DNA of 64,000 nucleotides, taken from assembly GCF_900111125.1 (NCBI RefSeq), contig NZ_FOGE01000002.1, positions 124,001-188,000 of the forward strand. Reading direction: 5' to 3'. The number at the start of each line of letters is the position of its first letter. Position 1 is the stretch's first letter. The notes under the pieces were generated by a model. That model ran no database searches, was not told the origin of the DNA, and saw only the letters and a list, made by a program, of their open reading frames with translations. Positions 47,634 through 55,272 of the stretch are shown here, piece by piece. The stretch is from Sphingobium sp. YR768. Lineage in GTDB: Bacteria; Pseudomonadota; Alphaproteobacteria; Sphingomonadales; Sphingomonadaceae. Position numbers and translations under genes: made by a program.

Positions 47634-48298
47634 GGCAGCAGGTCTTCGATCGCTTCGATCAGACGCGCCGTCACCATATCTGCCGTGCCGGATGCATCCA
47701 CGGCGTGGACCCGATCCGGCTCTTCAACCGCAAAACGGGCGAAGGCGTCCGCCACGGCGCGATGGAAGTCGCTGGCCCGTCCGCCAATCCGGTCCTCTGC
47801 ATCGCCATCGCGCGCCTTGGCCCGCCCCGTCGCTTCCGCTTCGGGCAGGGTCAGCAGCAAGGTGCGATTGGGCAGAAAGTCCGCGCTGCCGATCCGGTGC
47901 AGCGCCAATATATCGGCGTCGCTCAGAACGCCTTGCCCCTGATAGGCCCGGCTCGAATCGAGGAACCGGTCGGACAACACCCATGCGCCGCGCTCCAGCG
48001 CCGGTCGGATCGTTTTTTCGATATGATCCGCCCGCGCCGCCGCGAACAGCAGCGCTTCGGCGCGCGGGCTCCAGCGATCGGCGCCACCGGTCAGCAGCAG
48101 GGCACGGATCGCCTCCGCCCCCTCGCTCCCGCCCGGTTCGCGCGTCTCGACCACATCCAGTCCGCGCGCGCGCAGCGCAACCGCCAGCGCGCGAAGTTGC
48201 GTCGATTTGCCCGCCCCTTCGCCGCCTTCCAGCGTTATGAACCGTCCGCTATCTGATGACTTGGGCGTCAAGCGAACAACGACTTCAGGCCATTCCAC
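47630..48298 (-). CDS. tmk: Thymidylate kinase
   Basis: Phosphorylates dTMP to dTDP. The 222-residue chain has the P-loop FITLEGGEGAGKSTQLRALA, the DR(E/Y)-type motif VVETREPGGSEGAEAIR, SDRFLDSSRAYQGQG and the lid LPEAEATGRAKARDG. The reading begins at an ATG that lies 31 bp inside the dacC 3' end; the first 19 residues are not conserved, and a shorter start is possible. It is coupled to holB. Confidence 0.95.
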   Translation of the reverse strand: MEWPEVVVRLTPKSSDSGRFITLEGGEGAGKSTQLRALAVALRARGLDVVETREPGGSEGAEAIRALLLTGGADRWSPRAEALLFAAARADHIEKTIRPALERGAWVLSDRFLDSSRAYQGQGVLSDADILALHRIGSADFLPNRTLLLTLPEAEATGRAKARDGDAEDRIGGRASDFHRAVADAFARFAVEEPDRVHAVDASGTADMVTARLIEAIEDLLP

Positions 48299-49431
48299 AG
48301 CCGACCGAAAATGCCGGCTTCGGCGACATCTTCACCCGCGACCAGCGGCATGATCTGCGGCGGGGTGTCCGGCGTCTGGACGATCAACTGGGCGATCTGC
48401 TGCCCCTTGGCTATCGGCGCCTTGATCGGGCCGGTATAAACCACCTTCACCTGCACATTGGCCGAAGCCGTGCGCGGCAGGGTGACCGCCAGATTTTGCG
48501 GCGCGACCAGCGGCACGCTTGTCGCGCTGCCCAGTTGCACTTCGGCCGTCTCGACCGTCTGCCCCTTCTTGAACAGCGGCTGGGCTTTCCACGCCTTGAA
48601 GCCCCAATCCATGAAGCGCACGGATTCGGTGATCCGGCCATTGAAGGTCGGCAGGCCCGCAACCACCATCACCAGACGGCGGCCATCCTGTTCAGCCGAA
48701 CCGGTAAAGCCGAAACCGGCTTCTTCGGTATGACCGGTCTTCAGCCCGTCCGCGCCGGGAATCTTGCCCAGGATCGGGTTACGGTTCGCCTGATTGATCG
48801 CAGACCCGCCCATGGTCTTGCCCCAGGTGAAATCGCGCGTCGCATAGAAACGCTTGTAGAGATCGGGCGTCTCCACGATCGTCGCTTCGGCCAGCTTCGC
48901 CAGATCCTCGGCCGTGACATAGGTCACGCCTTCATCCGGCCAGCCATTGCTGGTGCCGAAATGGCTGTTCTTCAGGCCCAGCCGCTTGGCTTCCTCATTC
49001 ATCGCAGCGACGAAGGCCTGCTCGGTCCCGGCAATGCCTTCTGCCAGCACGACGCAAGCGTCATTCCCCGACAGGGTGACGATGCCATGCAGCAGATTTT
49101 CGACCGACACCTGCTCGCCGACCGACAGGAACATGGTCGATCCCGCTTGCGGGCCATGCCACTGCTTCCAGGTTTCAGGCCGCACGGTGAATTTGGTGTC
49201 GAGCTTCAGCTCACCCTTCTGGATCAGGCGGAAGGCGACATGCGCGGTCATCATCTTGGCCAGCGATGCCGGCGGCATCCGGGTTTCGCCGCCCTTGTCA
49301 TAGAGCACCGCGCCCGACGACAGATCCTTCATGTAAGCGATCGGCGCTTCGCTGGTGTAGGGCGGCGCGGCCGCGATCAACGGCTGGGCCAGCAGCCCGG
49401 CGGCAAGGAGGACTGCAACGCTTTTCTTCAT
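48268..49431 (-). CDS. dacC: D-alanyl-D-alanine carboxypeptidase (PBP5/6-type)
   Basis: A periplasmic penicillin-binding protein that trims the terminal D-Ala of peptidoglycan stem peptides. The 387-residue protein has a signal peptide (MKKSVAVLLAAGLLAQPLIA, AA) and the S-x-x-K motif in MPPASLAKMMTAHVA. The S-x-N motif is in VTLSGNDACVVLAEG, and K-T-G is in ADGLKTGHTEEAGFGF. A C-terminal beta domain ends in an amphipathic anchor (FGRLWNGLKSLFA). It follows rlpA by 48 bp in a cell-wall group with mltB. Confidence 0.93.
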   Translation of the reverse strand: MKKSVAVLLAAGLLAQPLIAAAPPYTSEAPIAYMKDLSSGAVLYDKGGETRMPPASLAKMMTAHVAFRLIQKGELKLDTKFTVRPETWKQWHGPQAGSTMFLSVGEQVSVENLLHGIVTLSGNDACVVLAEGIAGTEQAFVAAMNEEAKRLGLKNSHFGTSNGWPDEGVTYVTAEDLAKLAEATIVETPDLYKRFYATRDFTWGKTMGGSAINQANRNPILGKIPGADGLKTGHTEEAGFGFTGSAEQDGRRLVMVVAGLPTFNGRITESVRFMDWGFKAWKAQPLFKKGQTVETAEVQLGSATSVPLVAPQNLAVTLPRTASANVQVKVVYTGPIKAPIAKGQQIAQLIVQTPDTPPQIMPLVAGEDVAEAGIFGRLWNGLKSLFA

Positions 49432-49479
49432 CGGAACACTGCCTTCGAATGGAATGGAATCGCTCGCAACCCGCGATCT

Positions 49480-50472
49480 CTATCGCGCGTCATTAGCCAT
49501 GATGGTGGCATTCTCAAAGCCCTTGCCCGCTGCCGTACGCACGCCAGCCTGCGCGGCCTGCTTCGTGGCATAGGGGCCAAGCCGCACCCGCCATACCCCG
49601 CCCGCTGATTCGACCCGCCCGCCAAGGCTCTTCGCCAGAGCATCAGCCCGCGATTGGGAGGAATAGGCGCCGACCTGCACGACATAGCCGCCCGCTTTTG
49701 CGGGCGCGGGGAACGGTGCAGGCAATGGCTTGGGTGGGGAAGCCCGCTTGGCCGGTGTGGCCACGGCCTTGGAAGGTATCTTGGCAGGTGCTGCTACGGG
49801 CTTTGGCGCGGCAGCGGGCCGATCGAAATCTGCCCCTGGTCGGACGGCGCTTGCCGGTTTTGCCGGTGCCATCGCGGGCTTGGGCTTTGGCGGCTGCGCC
49901 ACGGGCGAAGACGCAGCAGCACGAACCGGCACCAGCTTGCCCCGTAGCACCTTGAGCAACGCCTCCGGCGTTTCCAGCCGCTCGGCCGCCTGACCATGGC
50001 CGCGCAGGGCCGCGCGTTCCTGTTCCGGCGGATTGACCCGCCGCACGCGCACCGCCGCAGCACCCTGTCCGGCAATGCCCAGTTGCGCCGCAGCCCCCGG
50101 CGACAGGGCGATCAACTGGTCATTGCGCATCGGCCCGCGATCATTCACCCGCACCAATATCGTCCGCCCGCTATCCAGCGCCGTCACCTCGACATAGCTG
50201 GGCAAGGGCAAGGTCTTGTTCGCGGCGGTGATGGCTGACGGAACGAAAGTCTCGCCCGTTGCGGTCGTGCCGCCCTGACTGCCATCCTCGATCGCCCCGG
50301 CATAGCCTACCTCGTCATAATAGACCGGATCAGCGGGCGTGTAGCGCGTACCGCCAATGGCATAGGGCGCACCCAATATCGGCGCGCCATCCTCAACCAT
50401 CGCCCGCCCTTGAGGCTGCGCCGCCAATCGTCCGCCAGCCACGATCGCCATCAGCATGGCGATCACGGCCAT
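49480..50472 (-). CDS. rlpA: RlpA-like septal lytic transglycosylase with SPOR domain
   Basis: A 330-residue exported protein. The signal segment MAVIAMLMAIVAGGRLAA is followed by a double-psi beta-barrel (TTATGETFVPSAITAANKTL, VRVNDRGPMRNDQLIALSPG with the catalytic Asp region). A long Pro/Ala/Lys-rich linker (about residues 195-255) leads to a C-terminal SPOR domain (GGYVVQVGAYSSQSRADALA) that binds denuded septal glycan. RlpA cleaves glycan lacking stem peptides. The start at 50472 follows AAGGAG; a longer frame to 50520 has no such site. mltB lies four bases upstream. Confidence 0.9.
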   Translation of the reverse strand: MAVIAMLMAIVAGGRLAAQPQGRAMVEDGAPILGAPYAIGGTRYTPADPVYYDEVGYAGAIEDGSQGGTTATGETFVPSAITAANKTLPLPSYVEVTALDSGRTILVRVNDRGPMRNDQLIALSPGAAAQLGIAGQGAAAVRVRRVNPPEQERAALRGHGQAAERLETPEALLKVLRGKLVPVRAAASSPVAQPPKPKPAMAPAKPASAVRPGADFDRPAAAPKPVAAPAKIPSKAVATPAKRASPPKPLPAPFPAPAKAGGYVVQVGAYSSQSRADALAKSLGGRVESAGGVWRVRLGPYATKQAAQAGVRTAAGKGFENATIMANDAR

Positions 50473-50476
50473 CTCC

Positions 50477-51526
50477 TTATTGTTTGACAGCATCCGCCAG
50501 CAATCCCACCGACAAGGCATAGAAGTTGGAACAATTATAATCCAGAATTGCCCGGTAGTTGCTAGTCAGCAAATAGGCGGTCTTGCCCGGTCCGTCCGGC
50601 TCCAGCAGCGTCGCCATCACCCCGTCTGCCGGCCACACGCCGCTATTGGGGAACAGGCCCAGCTTGCGCCATTCCGCCATGGACAGCCAGCGACTATGCC
50701 GGTTGAACACGCGCGGGCAGCGGGCCGGCTCGGTCTTGGCCAGAACGGACGCCCGGTTGAAGCCAGCCGGCACACTCACCGCCACGCCCCAGGGCTGGCC
50801 CTTCCGCCATCCGGACTGCACGAAATAATTGGCGATGGAGGCCAACGCATCCGCCTCGCTGGTCCAGATATCGGCCTTGCCATCCCCGTCGCCATCCTTG
50901 GCGATGCGCAGATAGACGCTGGGCAGAAATTGCGGATAGCCGGTCGCGCCCGCCCAACTGCCGACCAGCCGGCTGCGCGGCACGCCATTGTCCAACATTT
51001 TAAGCGTCGCCAGCAATTCCGGCTCAAAGAGGCTCCGCCGTCGCCCTTCCCAGGACAGTGTCGCCAGCGACCGGATCAGATCGAAGTCACCGGTATAGCT
51101 GCCATAATTGGTTTCATGACCGTAGATGGCGACCATGATCTCTTCGGGCACACCCGTTTCCGCCTCGATCCGGGCGAGTCGCGCCCGGTTCGCCTGATAG
51201 GCGACACGCCCGCGACTGATCCGTGCTGCATCGACATGCTGGCGGCGATAGGGCTCGAAACTCGGGATAGGCGAATAGGCGCCACCGCCCGGCTGGCTCT
51301 GGTCAAGCTGGATCACACGCGGATTGGCGGTCAGCGTCGGGAACACACTGTCCAGCGTCGCGTCCCTGATCCCCATAGCCCGCGCCTTGGGCCGCAGGCT
51401 TTCAAGATAGGTGCGGAAATCACCGCTATCCTGCGCCTGTGCAGGCCCCACCAGCAGACTGCCGCCCGTGACCGCGGCCATGCCGAGCAACAAGGACAGA
51501 AAAGACGAACGCAAAGAATCTCCCAT
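50477..51526 (-). CDS. MltB-type lytic murein transglycosylase
   Basis: A 349-residue periplasmic lytic transglycosylase of family SLT_2. After a signal peptide (FLSLLLGMAAVTGGSLLVG to AQAQ) come GVPEEIMVAIYGHETNYGSY with the catalytic Glu, SWAGATGYPQFLPSVYLRIA and DGDGKADIWTSEADALASIA. These are family signatures; the C-terminus ends with YNCSNFYALSVGLLADAV. The ATG at 51526 is itself followed by GGGAG, so an in-frame TTG at 51514 could be the true start. It heads the leftward cell-wall and housekeeping cluster. Confidence 0.92.
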   Translation of the reverse strand: MGDSLRSSFLSLLLGMAAVTGGSLLVGPAQAQDSGDFRTYLESLRPKARAMGIRDATLDSVFPTLTANPRVIQLDQSQPGGGAYSPIPSFEPYRRQHVDAARISRGRVAYQANRARLARIEAETGVPEEIMVAIYGHETNYGSYTGDFDLIRSLATLSWEGRRRSLFEPELLATLKMLDNGVPRSRLVGSWAGATGYPQFLPSVYLRIAKDGDGDGKADIWTSEADALASIANYFVQSGWRKGQPWGVAVSVPAGFNRASVLAKTEPARCPRVFNRHSRWLSMAEWRKLGLFPNSGVWPADGVMATLLEPDGPGKTAYLLTSNYRAILDYNCSNFYALSVGLLADAVKQ

Positions 51527-51656
51527 AAGCCCGTTGTGGCACAGGGTGCGTGACAGATGAAACCCCTTCTTGCCGTCGGGTCATGGAAGACGATGAACCG
51601 AGCGGACGTGAATTAACACTTGGCAAGCCAGCGCGGCACGCTAGGAAGCGGGCAAC

Positions 51657-51703
51657 GGAAGTGTGGCCGAGTGGTTTAAGGCAGCGGTCTTGAAAGCTAC
51701 CGG
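51657..51703 (+). pseudogene. Truncated tRNA-Ser (5' half only)
   Basis: GGAAGTGTGGCCGAGTGGTT and TAAGGCAGCGGTCTTGAAA are the acceptor 5' strand, D-arm and anticodon loop (TGA) of a tRNA-Ser. After AAAGC the sequence stops matching, with no variable arm, T-arm or 3' acceptor. It differs from the intact copy at 51820 (GTGTGGCC against GAGTGTCC, GCAGCGG against GAACCGG), so it came from another tRNA-Ser gene. It lies at the border between core genome and accessory DNA. Confidence 0.8.
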
Positions 51704-51819
51704 AGCTTGTCGGCGCGAAGCTGAATTAGGAGTGTGGTTACAAGGGGTTAGCGGCAGATCGGTTTCAGTGGTGCGTTCGCCCATAAGCCTGTCGTAAGCT
51801 GTCAGCCCCGAAACGGCGG

Positions 51820-51909
51820 GGAAGAGTGTCCGAGTGGTTTAAGGAACCGGTCTTGAAAACCGGCGACGGGGAAACCTGTCCGTGGGTTCGAATCCCACCT
51901 CTTCCGCCA
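51820..51909 (+). tRNA. tRNA-Ser(TGA)
   Basis: A complete class II tRNA: acceptor GGAAGAG with CTCTTCC, anticodon arm CCGGT-CTTGAAA-ACCGG (anticodon TGA), a long variable arm (CGACGGGGAAACCTGTC), T-arm GGGTTCGAATCCC and encoded CCA. The degraded mobile region begins directly after it; tRNA-Ser genes are frequent integration sites. Confidence 0.97.
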
Positions 51910-51965
51910 TCCCCTCTCGCGCGAGTGCGCGAATCTTTGGGCGTGTGCGCTGCAAGCGAATACGA

Positions 51966-52313
51966 TTAGAATGCTCGCTTAACTTCGACCAACGCGCACC
52001 GTCCACGGTCAACTACGCCAAGCGAAACTCGCTGAAATGAGAAATCCGTGCGATCGACAGTGAAGCTATTGAACTGCACCTTGTCGGCAGTGAACACTCC
52101 ACGCGTCGTAAAGGCTCGCCCCATGTCCGGGAAAGCATATGTTACTGTTCACGCATCTTCATTAAGCGTAACTTTCATCGGCGCCTTCGTTGCAAAATCT
52201 TCGCCACCAACACCCCCTTTTGCTCCCTGATCTAGCTGACATGAAAGATAGACCGGTGCGGCGTATGCCGAACATGGGACCAGCGCGATCGCGAGCGTGA
52301 CTAAAAGTTTCAT
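51966..52313 (-). pseudogene. Small secreted protein gene interrupted by an in-frame TGA
   Basis: Reading leftward from the ATG at 52313 gives a signal peptide (MKLLVTLAIALVPCSAYA) and a short mature part (APVYLSCQLDQG to MKVTLNEDA). A TGA stop follows at 52149-52151. The same frame then stays open for 60 codons (TVTYAFPDMGRAF, FTADKVQFNSFTVDRTDF, GVVDRGRCALVEVKRAF) and ends at a TAA. The continuing part looks like the second half of the same protein, so a nonsense mutation (for example in a Trp codon) is the simplest reading. AGGGGA sits before the ATG. I know similar small periplasmic proteins of sphingomonads but no function. Confidence 0.65.
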
Positions 52314-52441
52314 AATCCCCTCCATCATTCGAGGGTTGTTACCTGCTTAAGTCTTAATATGGACTATATTCCCTAGAGAATATATGCCCGACCGCCATCC
52401 ATGGCTGGATGGACGATTAGCGCGCCATTGTTGGACAGAAT

Positions 52442-52624
52442 GTGAGGCAATCGCGCCAGCGTGCCAAGCTTACACAGGAGCAGTTGGCGTTCGCCGCCGC
52501 AATCGACTTAACCTATGTCGGCGGAATCGAGCGCGGAAAGCGAAATCCCAGCCTATTGGTATTAGCCCGAATTGCGGCGGCCCTCGGGACTGAGCCAGCC
52601 GAGTTACTCAGACGCCACGCGTAA
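52442..52624 (+). CDS. XRE-family helix-turn-helix regulator
   Basis: A 60-residue DNA-binding protein made of one Cro/C1-type helix-turn-helix: RQSRQRAKLTQEQLAFAAAI, DLTYVGGIERGKRNPSLLVL and ARIAAALGTEPAELLRRHA. The annotated GTG start cuts into helix 1. The frame extends upstream five codons (ATT GTT GGA CAG AAT), which fit the family (I-V-G-Q-N-V-R), up to a TAG at 52418-52420, with no ATG. The gene may use ATT, or have lost its original start. It could be the repressor of the degraded element. Confidence 0.7.
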   Translation: MRQSRQRAKLTQEQLAFAAAIDLTYVGGIERGKRNPSLLVLARIAAALGTEPAELLRRHA

Positions 52625-52632
52625 CAGGGATA

Positions 52633-52854
52633 TCAGCTAAGCCTGCCCCATACTCCGTTATCCTCCCAACGTCTGAGGGCAGCGATGACGACGACCATGT
52701 CCCGGCGGTCCAACATCCCGTCCAACATGCCAGGAAGAATCTGACTCTCAACCCACGAGTCGAAGGAGCCATACCAAAGCACGATAGGCGATGGTCGCAG
52801 CCTCCGGCCCTCCTCAATCCGCTTGACGCGACGTTGAAGGGCGCGGAGGCTCAT
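52633..52854 (-). CDS. Hypothetical protein of the phage-like cluster
   Basis: A 73-residue protein: MSLRALQRRVKRIEEGRRLR, then IVLWYGSFDSWVESQILPGM and a charged end. The basic N-terminal helix is like those of small phage proteins. It follows the next gene upstream by four bases, so it belongs to the same leftward operon (54921 to 52633). No function recognised. Confidence 0.55.
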   Translation of the reverse strand: MSLRALQRRVKRIEEGRRLRPSPIVLWYGSFDSWVESQILPGMLDGMLDRRDMVVVIAALRRWEDNGVWGRLS

Positions 52855-52858
52855 GTGG

Positions 52859-53143
52859 TCAACTCAGTCCGAGCCGGGTGCGCAAATCCTGCGCATGTTC
52901 TACTTCGTCAGCTTGCACGACCGGCTGCACCAGCGCAGGTGCTGCGGCCGACACATTGGGCAGCGGCATCCGCTCCAACGCCGCGACCATCGCGGGCGCG
53001 ACACGCATGTTGTGAGCCATGCTCGCGGCGTGAATTGCCTGCCCCTCAATTAGAACATCAAAATGACGCTGAACGATGCAGTCGGCATATTCGACGGGCA
53101 TCCCATACTTGGTGAAGGCGGGGCGTGGTTCGTCAGCTTTCAT
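52859..53143 (-). CDS. Hypothetical protein of the phage-like cluster
   Basis: A 94-residue, mostly helical protein (RPAFTKYGMPVEYADCIVQR, HFDVLIEGQAIHAASMAHNM) with an Ala/Pro-rich C-terminus. It overlaps the gene before it by 11 bp and precedes the 73-residue gene by four bases, so translation is probably coupled. I do not recognise a family. Confidence 0.55.
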   Translation of the reverse strand: MKADEPRPAFTKYGMPVEYADCIVQRHFDVLIEGQAIHAASMAHNMRVAPAMVAALERMPLPNVSAAAPALVQPVVQADEVEHAQDLRTRLGLS

Positions 53144-53555
53144 GATGGATCACTTTCAGTTGAGCGAGAACGTCATAGGCGTTGGAGCGAACCTGCCAGT
53201 CGTCACAGTCGCGCAGCACCTCGCACATGCTGTTGACCACATCCCGTCGCATAACCCCGCGCTGGCGATCGTCCATGCTGGCAACGGCTTCGCAGATAGG
53301 TGTGAACCGCTCAGTATTCCGAATGTCTCTGTAGCTAAGCGGAACGACATAGATACGGTGCGCCATCTGGTCGGCAATGCTGACCGCCCAATCCACTGCT
53401 GCCTGATACTCGCTGATAGGCTGATAGCGCAGGCAGCGCGGGTGCAGCGTGCCGGTGGTGTCTCCGGGGGTCAGCAGCGATATGCGGACAAACACGTCCC
53501 CCGGTTCCGGCTCCTCTGTGATGACCTTGTTCCGTTGTGTGGTTATCGTCGTCAT
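53133..53555 (-). CDS. Hypothetical protein of the phage-like cluster
   Basis: A 140-residue protein beginning MTTITTQRNKVITEEPEPGD, with a beta-rich first half (VFVRISLLTPGDTTG) and a helical second half (VMRRDVVNSMCEVLRDCDDW). GGGGGACC lies before its ATG. No signal peptide or membrane segment. It is within the leftward operon of small phage-like genes; no function recognised. Confidence 0.6.
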   Translation of the reverse strand: MTTITTQRNKVITEEPEPGDVFVRISLLTPGDTTGTLHPRCLRYQPISEYQAAVDWAVSIADQMAHRIYVVPLSYRDIRNTERFTPICEAVASMDDRQRGVMRRDVVNSMCEVLRDCDDWQVRSNAYDVLAQLKVIHHES

Positions 53556-53637
53556 GCAGCGGTCCCCCTATATGTCAATTTGAACGCAAGCCGTTCGCAG
53601 ACCCGACTTTTCCAACCGAAGTGCAAATAGTTCGAAA

Positions 53638-54135
53638 TTAGCGTCGGGCATCGCGCGCCTCCTCAGGGGCTTCGATACGAGCGGCCAGTTCCTCGGTCGC
53701 CCGAACGTCAGCTAGTGATTTGATGCTGTCGATAATGAGCCTGCCCACATCAGGTGCCACCGCACCAGCGGCTACCGCGTCCAGCACCTGAGCGACCTGC
53801 TCACTGATGGGCGCTGATGCGTCAAAGTCGAAACTAACCTTCTCCGCCTGCGCTTTTACCGAGGGCAGAATTTTCGCCAGCACGATGCTGGCGGCGTTAG
53901 TGTCCCCCTCCAGCGCCTTGCCGACCAGCACGGCGATGATGTTCCGCATCTCATCGAGCATCTGTTGCGTCGCCAACAAGCGTCGATCCGGTCGCCCTGG
54001 CGGCCTACCACGAGGGTTGCCGCTCTGCCCCGGCTGGAATCGCCAAGGCGCGCTATCATTCGCGGGGTTCGTCGGATGCGGGGTAGGCGCAGGCTTCCAG
54101 TCCGTCCCCCAAGGCGGTGCAATCATGTCAGTCAT
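53638..54135 (-). CDS. DUF5681-like protein (small terminase-like N-terminus)
   Basis: A 165-residue protein. Residues 32-47 (FQPGQSGNPRGRPPGR) are the hallmark of DUF5681-type proteins found in prophages and integrated elements, often beside terminase genes. After it comes a helical region (LLATQQMLDEMRNIIAVLVG) and a C-terminal helical tail ending in acidic and basic residues. The family is often taken to be phage DNA-packaging related, but no large terminase is found here. GAGG lies six bases before the ATG. Confidence 0.65.
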   Translation of the reverse strand: MTDMIAPPWGTDWKPAPTPHPTNPANDSAPWRFQPGQSGNPRGRPPGRPDRRLLATQQMLDEMRNIIAVLVGKALEGDTNAASIVLAKILPSVKAQAEKVSFDFDASAPISEQVAQVLDAVAAGAVAPDVGRLIIDSIKSLADVRATEELAARIEAPEEARDARR

Positions 54136-54168
54136 TGGATGCCTCGAACTGTAAAGAACAGATGCCGA

Positions 54169-54921
54169 TCAGACCGGGACGGCGAAGCGTTCATTTGACG
54201 CTTTTACGCGATTGCGTATCTCACCGGCTGTCCATGTCCGAGTGAGGACGCGCCGACCCTGTCGGTCTTCATGATATTCCTCATGGACGCCGACCGCCTT
54301 CTCGACCGCTTTCGTTAGCAGGGCGTAGCGTTCGTTGAGCATTTCGGCGGCGGCACGCATGGCGCGAATCTTCTTCGCTTCGAGTGGGCGCTGAGCGTTG
54401 TGCCAGTCGTGCAGATACTCAGCATGAAGTTCAGGGTCGAGGCCGGAGAGATAACAAGGCGCGCCAAGCACAGCGGTCGCGGTCATCTCGTCGCCTGCCT
54501 CAATCGCCTTCCGCAGCGCATTCATGCGCGGCCCCATTTCAAGGTTCGCGAAGTGCTGCCGAATTTCAGTCGCCATAGCGCGGGAGGCCTTGCTTTCAAC
54601 GGGCGCGTAAAGGTCTTTCTCCATCGCCGTGATATTGTTGTTCAGCGTGTCCACCGTGCGAGACCATGTGCTATAGACCTTGCTCATGACCTTGGTGGCG
54701 TGATCGTCCACGGCGACCAATTGCTCAAAGTCGTTTAGCGTCGGGTTGAGCTTCGCGCCCTCCTTGGCGTTGTGGATGGACTGCAACGCTTTAAAGGCCT
54801 CGCTGACCGCCGTTTCGGTCTGCCCAAGTAGAGGACGGGTGTCATCGTCATAGTCGCCAATTTCACCAGCAATACCGGGATGAAGAGTAGGCGAAATTCG
54901 AGTATCGTTATCATCGGACAT
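54169..54921 (-). CDS. Hypothetical protein, first gene of the phage-like operon
   Basis: A 250-residue, strongly helical and charged cytoplasmic protein: acidic N-terminus (MSDDNDTRI), a central heptad-rich part (VYSTWSRTVDTLNNNITAME) and a basic C-terminal third (LTRTWTAGEIRNRVKASNER). It leads the leftward group at 54921-52633, with 33 bp to the DUF5681-like gene. The composition suggests a structural or nucleic-acid-associated phage protein, but nothing specific is recognised. Confidence 0.6.
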   Translation of the reverse strand: MSDDNDTRISPTLHPGIAGEIGDYDDDTRPLLGQTETAVSEAFKALQSIHNAKEGAKLNPTLNDFEQLVAVDDHATKVMSKVYSTWSRTVDTLNNNITAMEKDLYAPVESKASRAMATEIRQHFANLEMGPRMNALRKAIEAGDEMTATAVLGAPCYLSGLDPELHAEYLHDWHNAQRPLEAKKIRAMRAAAEMLNERYALLTKAVEKAVGVHEEYHEDRQGRRVLTRTWTAGEIRNRVKASNERFAVPV

Positions 54922-55272
54922 ATCGAACTAAACCTTCGGACAAAAGTTACGGTAGGCTTATGCGTAACTAGCCGAGTCGAAGGTCAGCAACTGTTATTAT
55001 GTAAAAACAGCCACTTAGCTCTAGTCTCCCGCCGCGAACATAAAATTGTATATTTGCCGTTCCTAGCTTTTTGGCTTGAACTACATGCACTTACCCGCGC
55101 TACGGGGCGCTACAGCACCGGCGGGGTTGCGGTGCCACCCTAGCGGCGACGGTGCGGCTTTCGCGCCCCTAGCCCCGGCGCTGTTCGCGGCATGTGGCGA
55201 CCATAAGGAAACCATGGCGCTCCCGGCTCCGGACCGTCATATCTTGACAATATGTGCGAGGGGAATCCCAAT
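54922..55272. other. Intergenic region between divergent phage-like and PIN-like genes
   Basis: About 350 bp with no convincing gene. The first 150 bp are A+T-rich for this genome (for example TTATTATGTAAAAACAGCC) and probably hold the divergent promoters. The second half is G+C-rich, with an imperfect CGGGGCGCTACAGCACCGGC stretch. No clear operator or repeat was found. Confidence 0.4.

Noticed and set aside
51657..51760. A second functional tRNA-Ser gene
   Set aside because: The sequence diverges right after the anticodon loop; there is no matching 3' acceptor strand or T-arm downstream.
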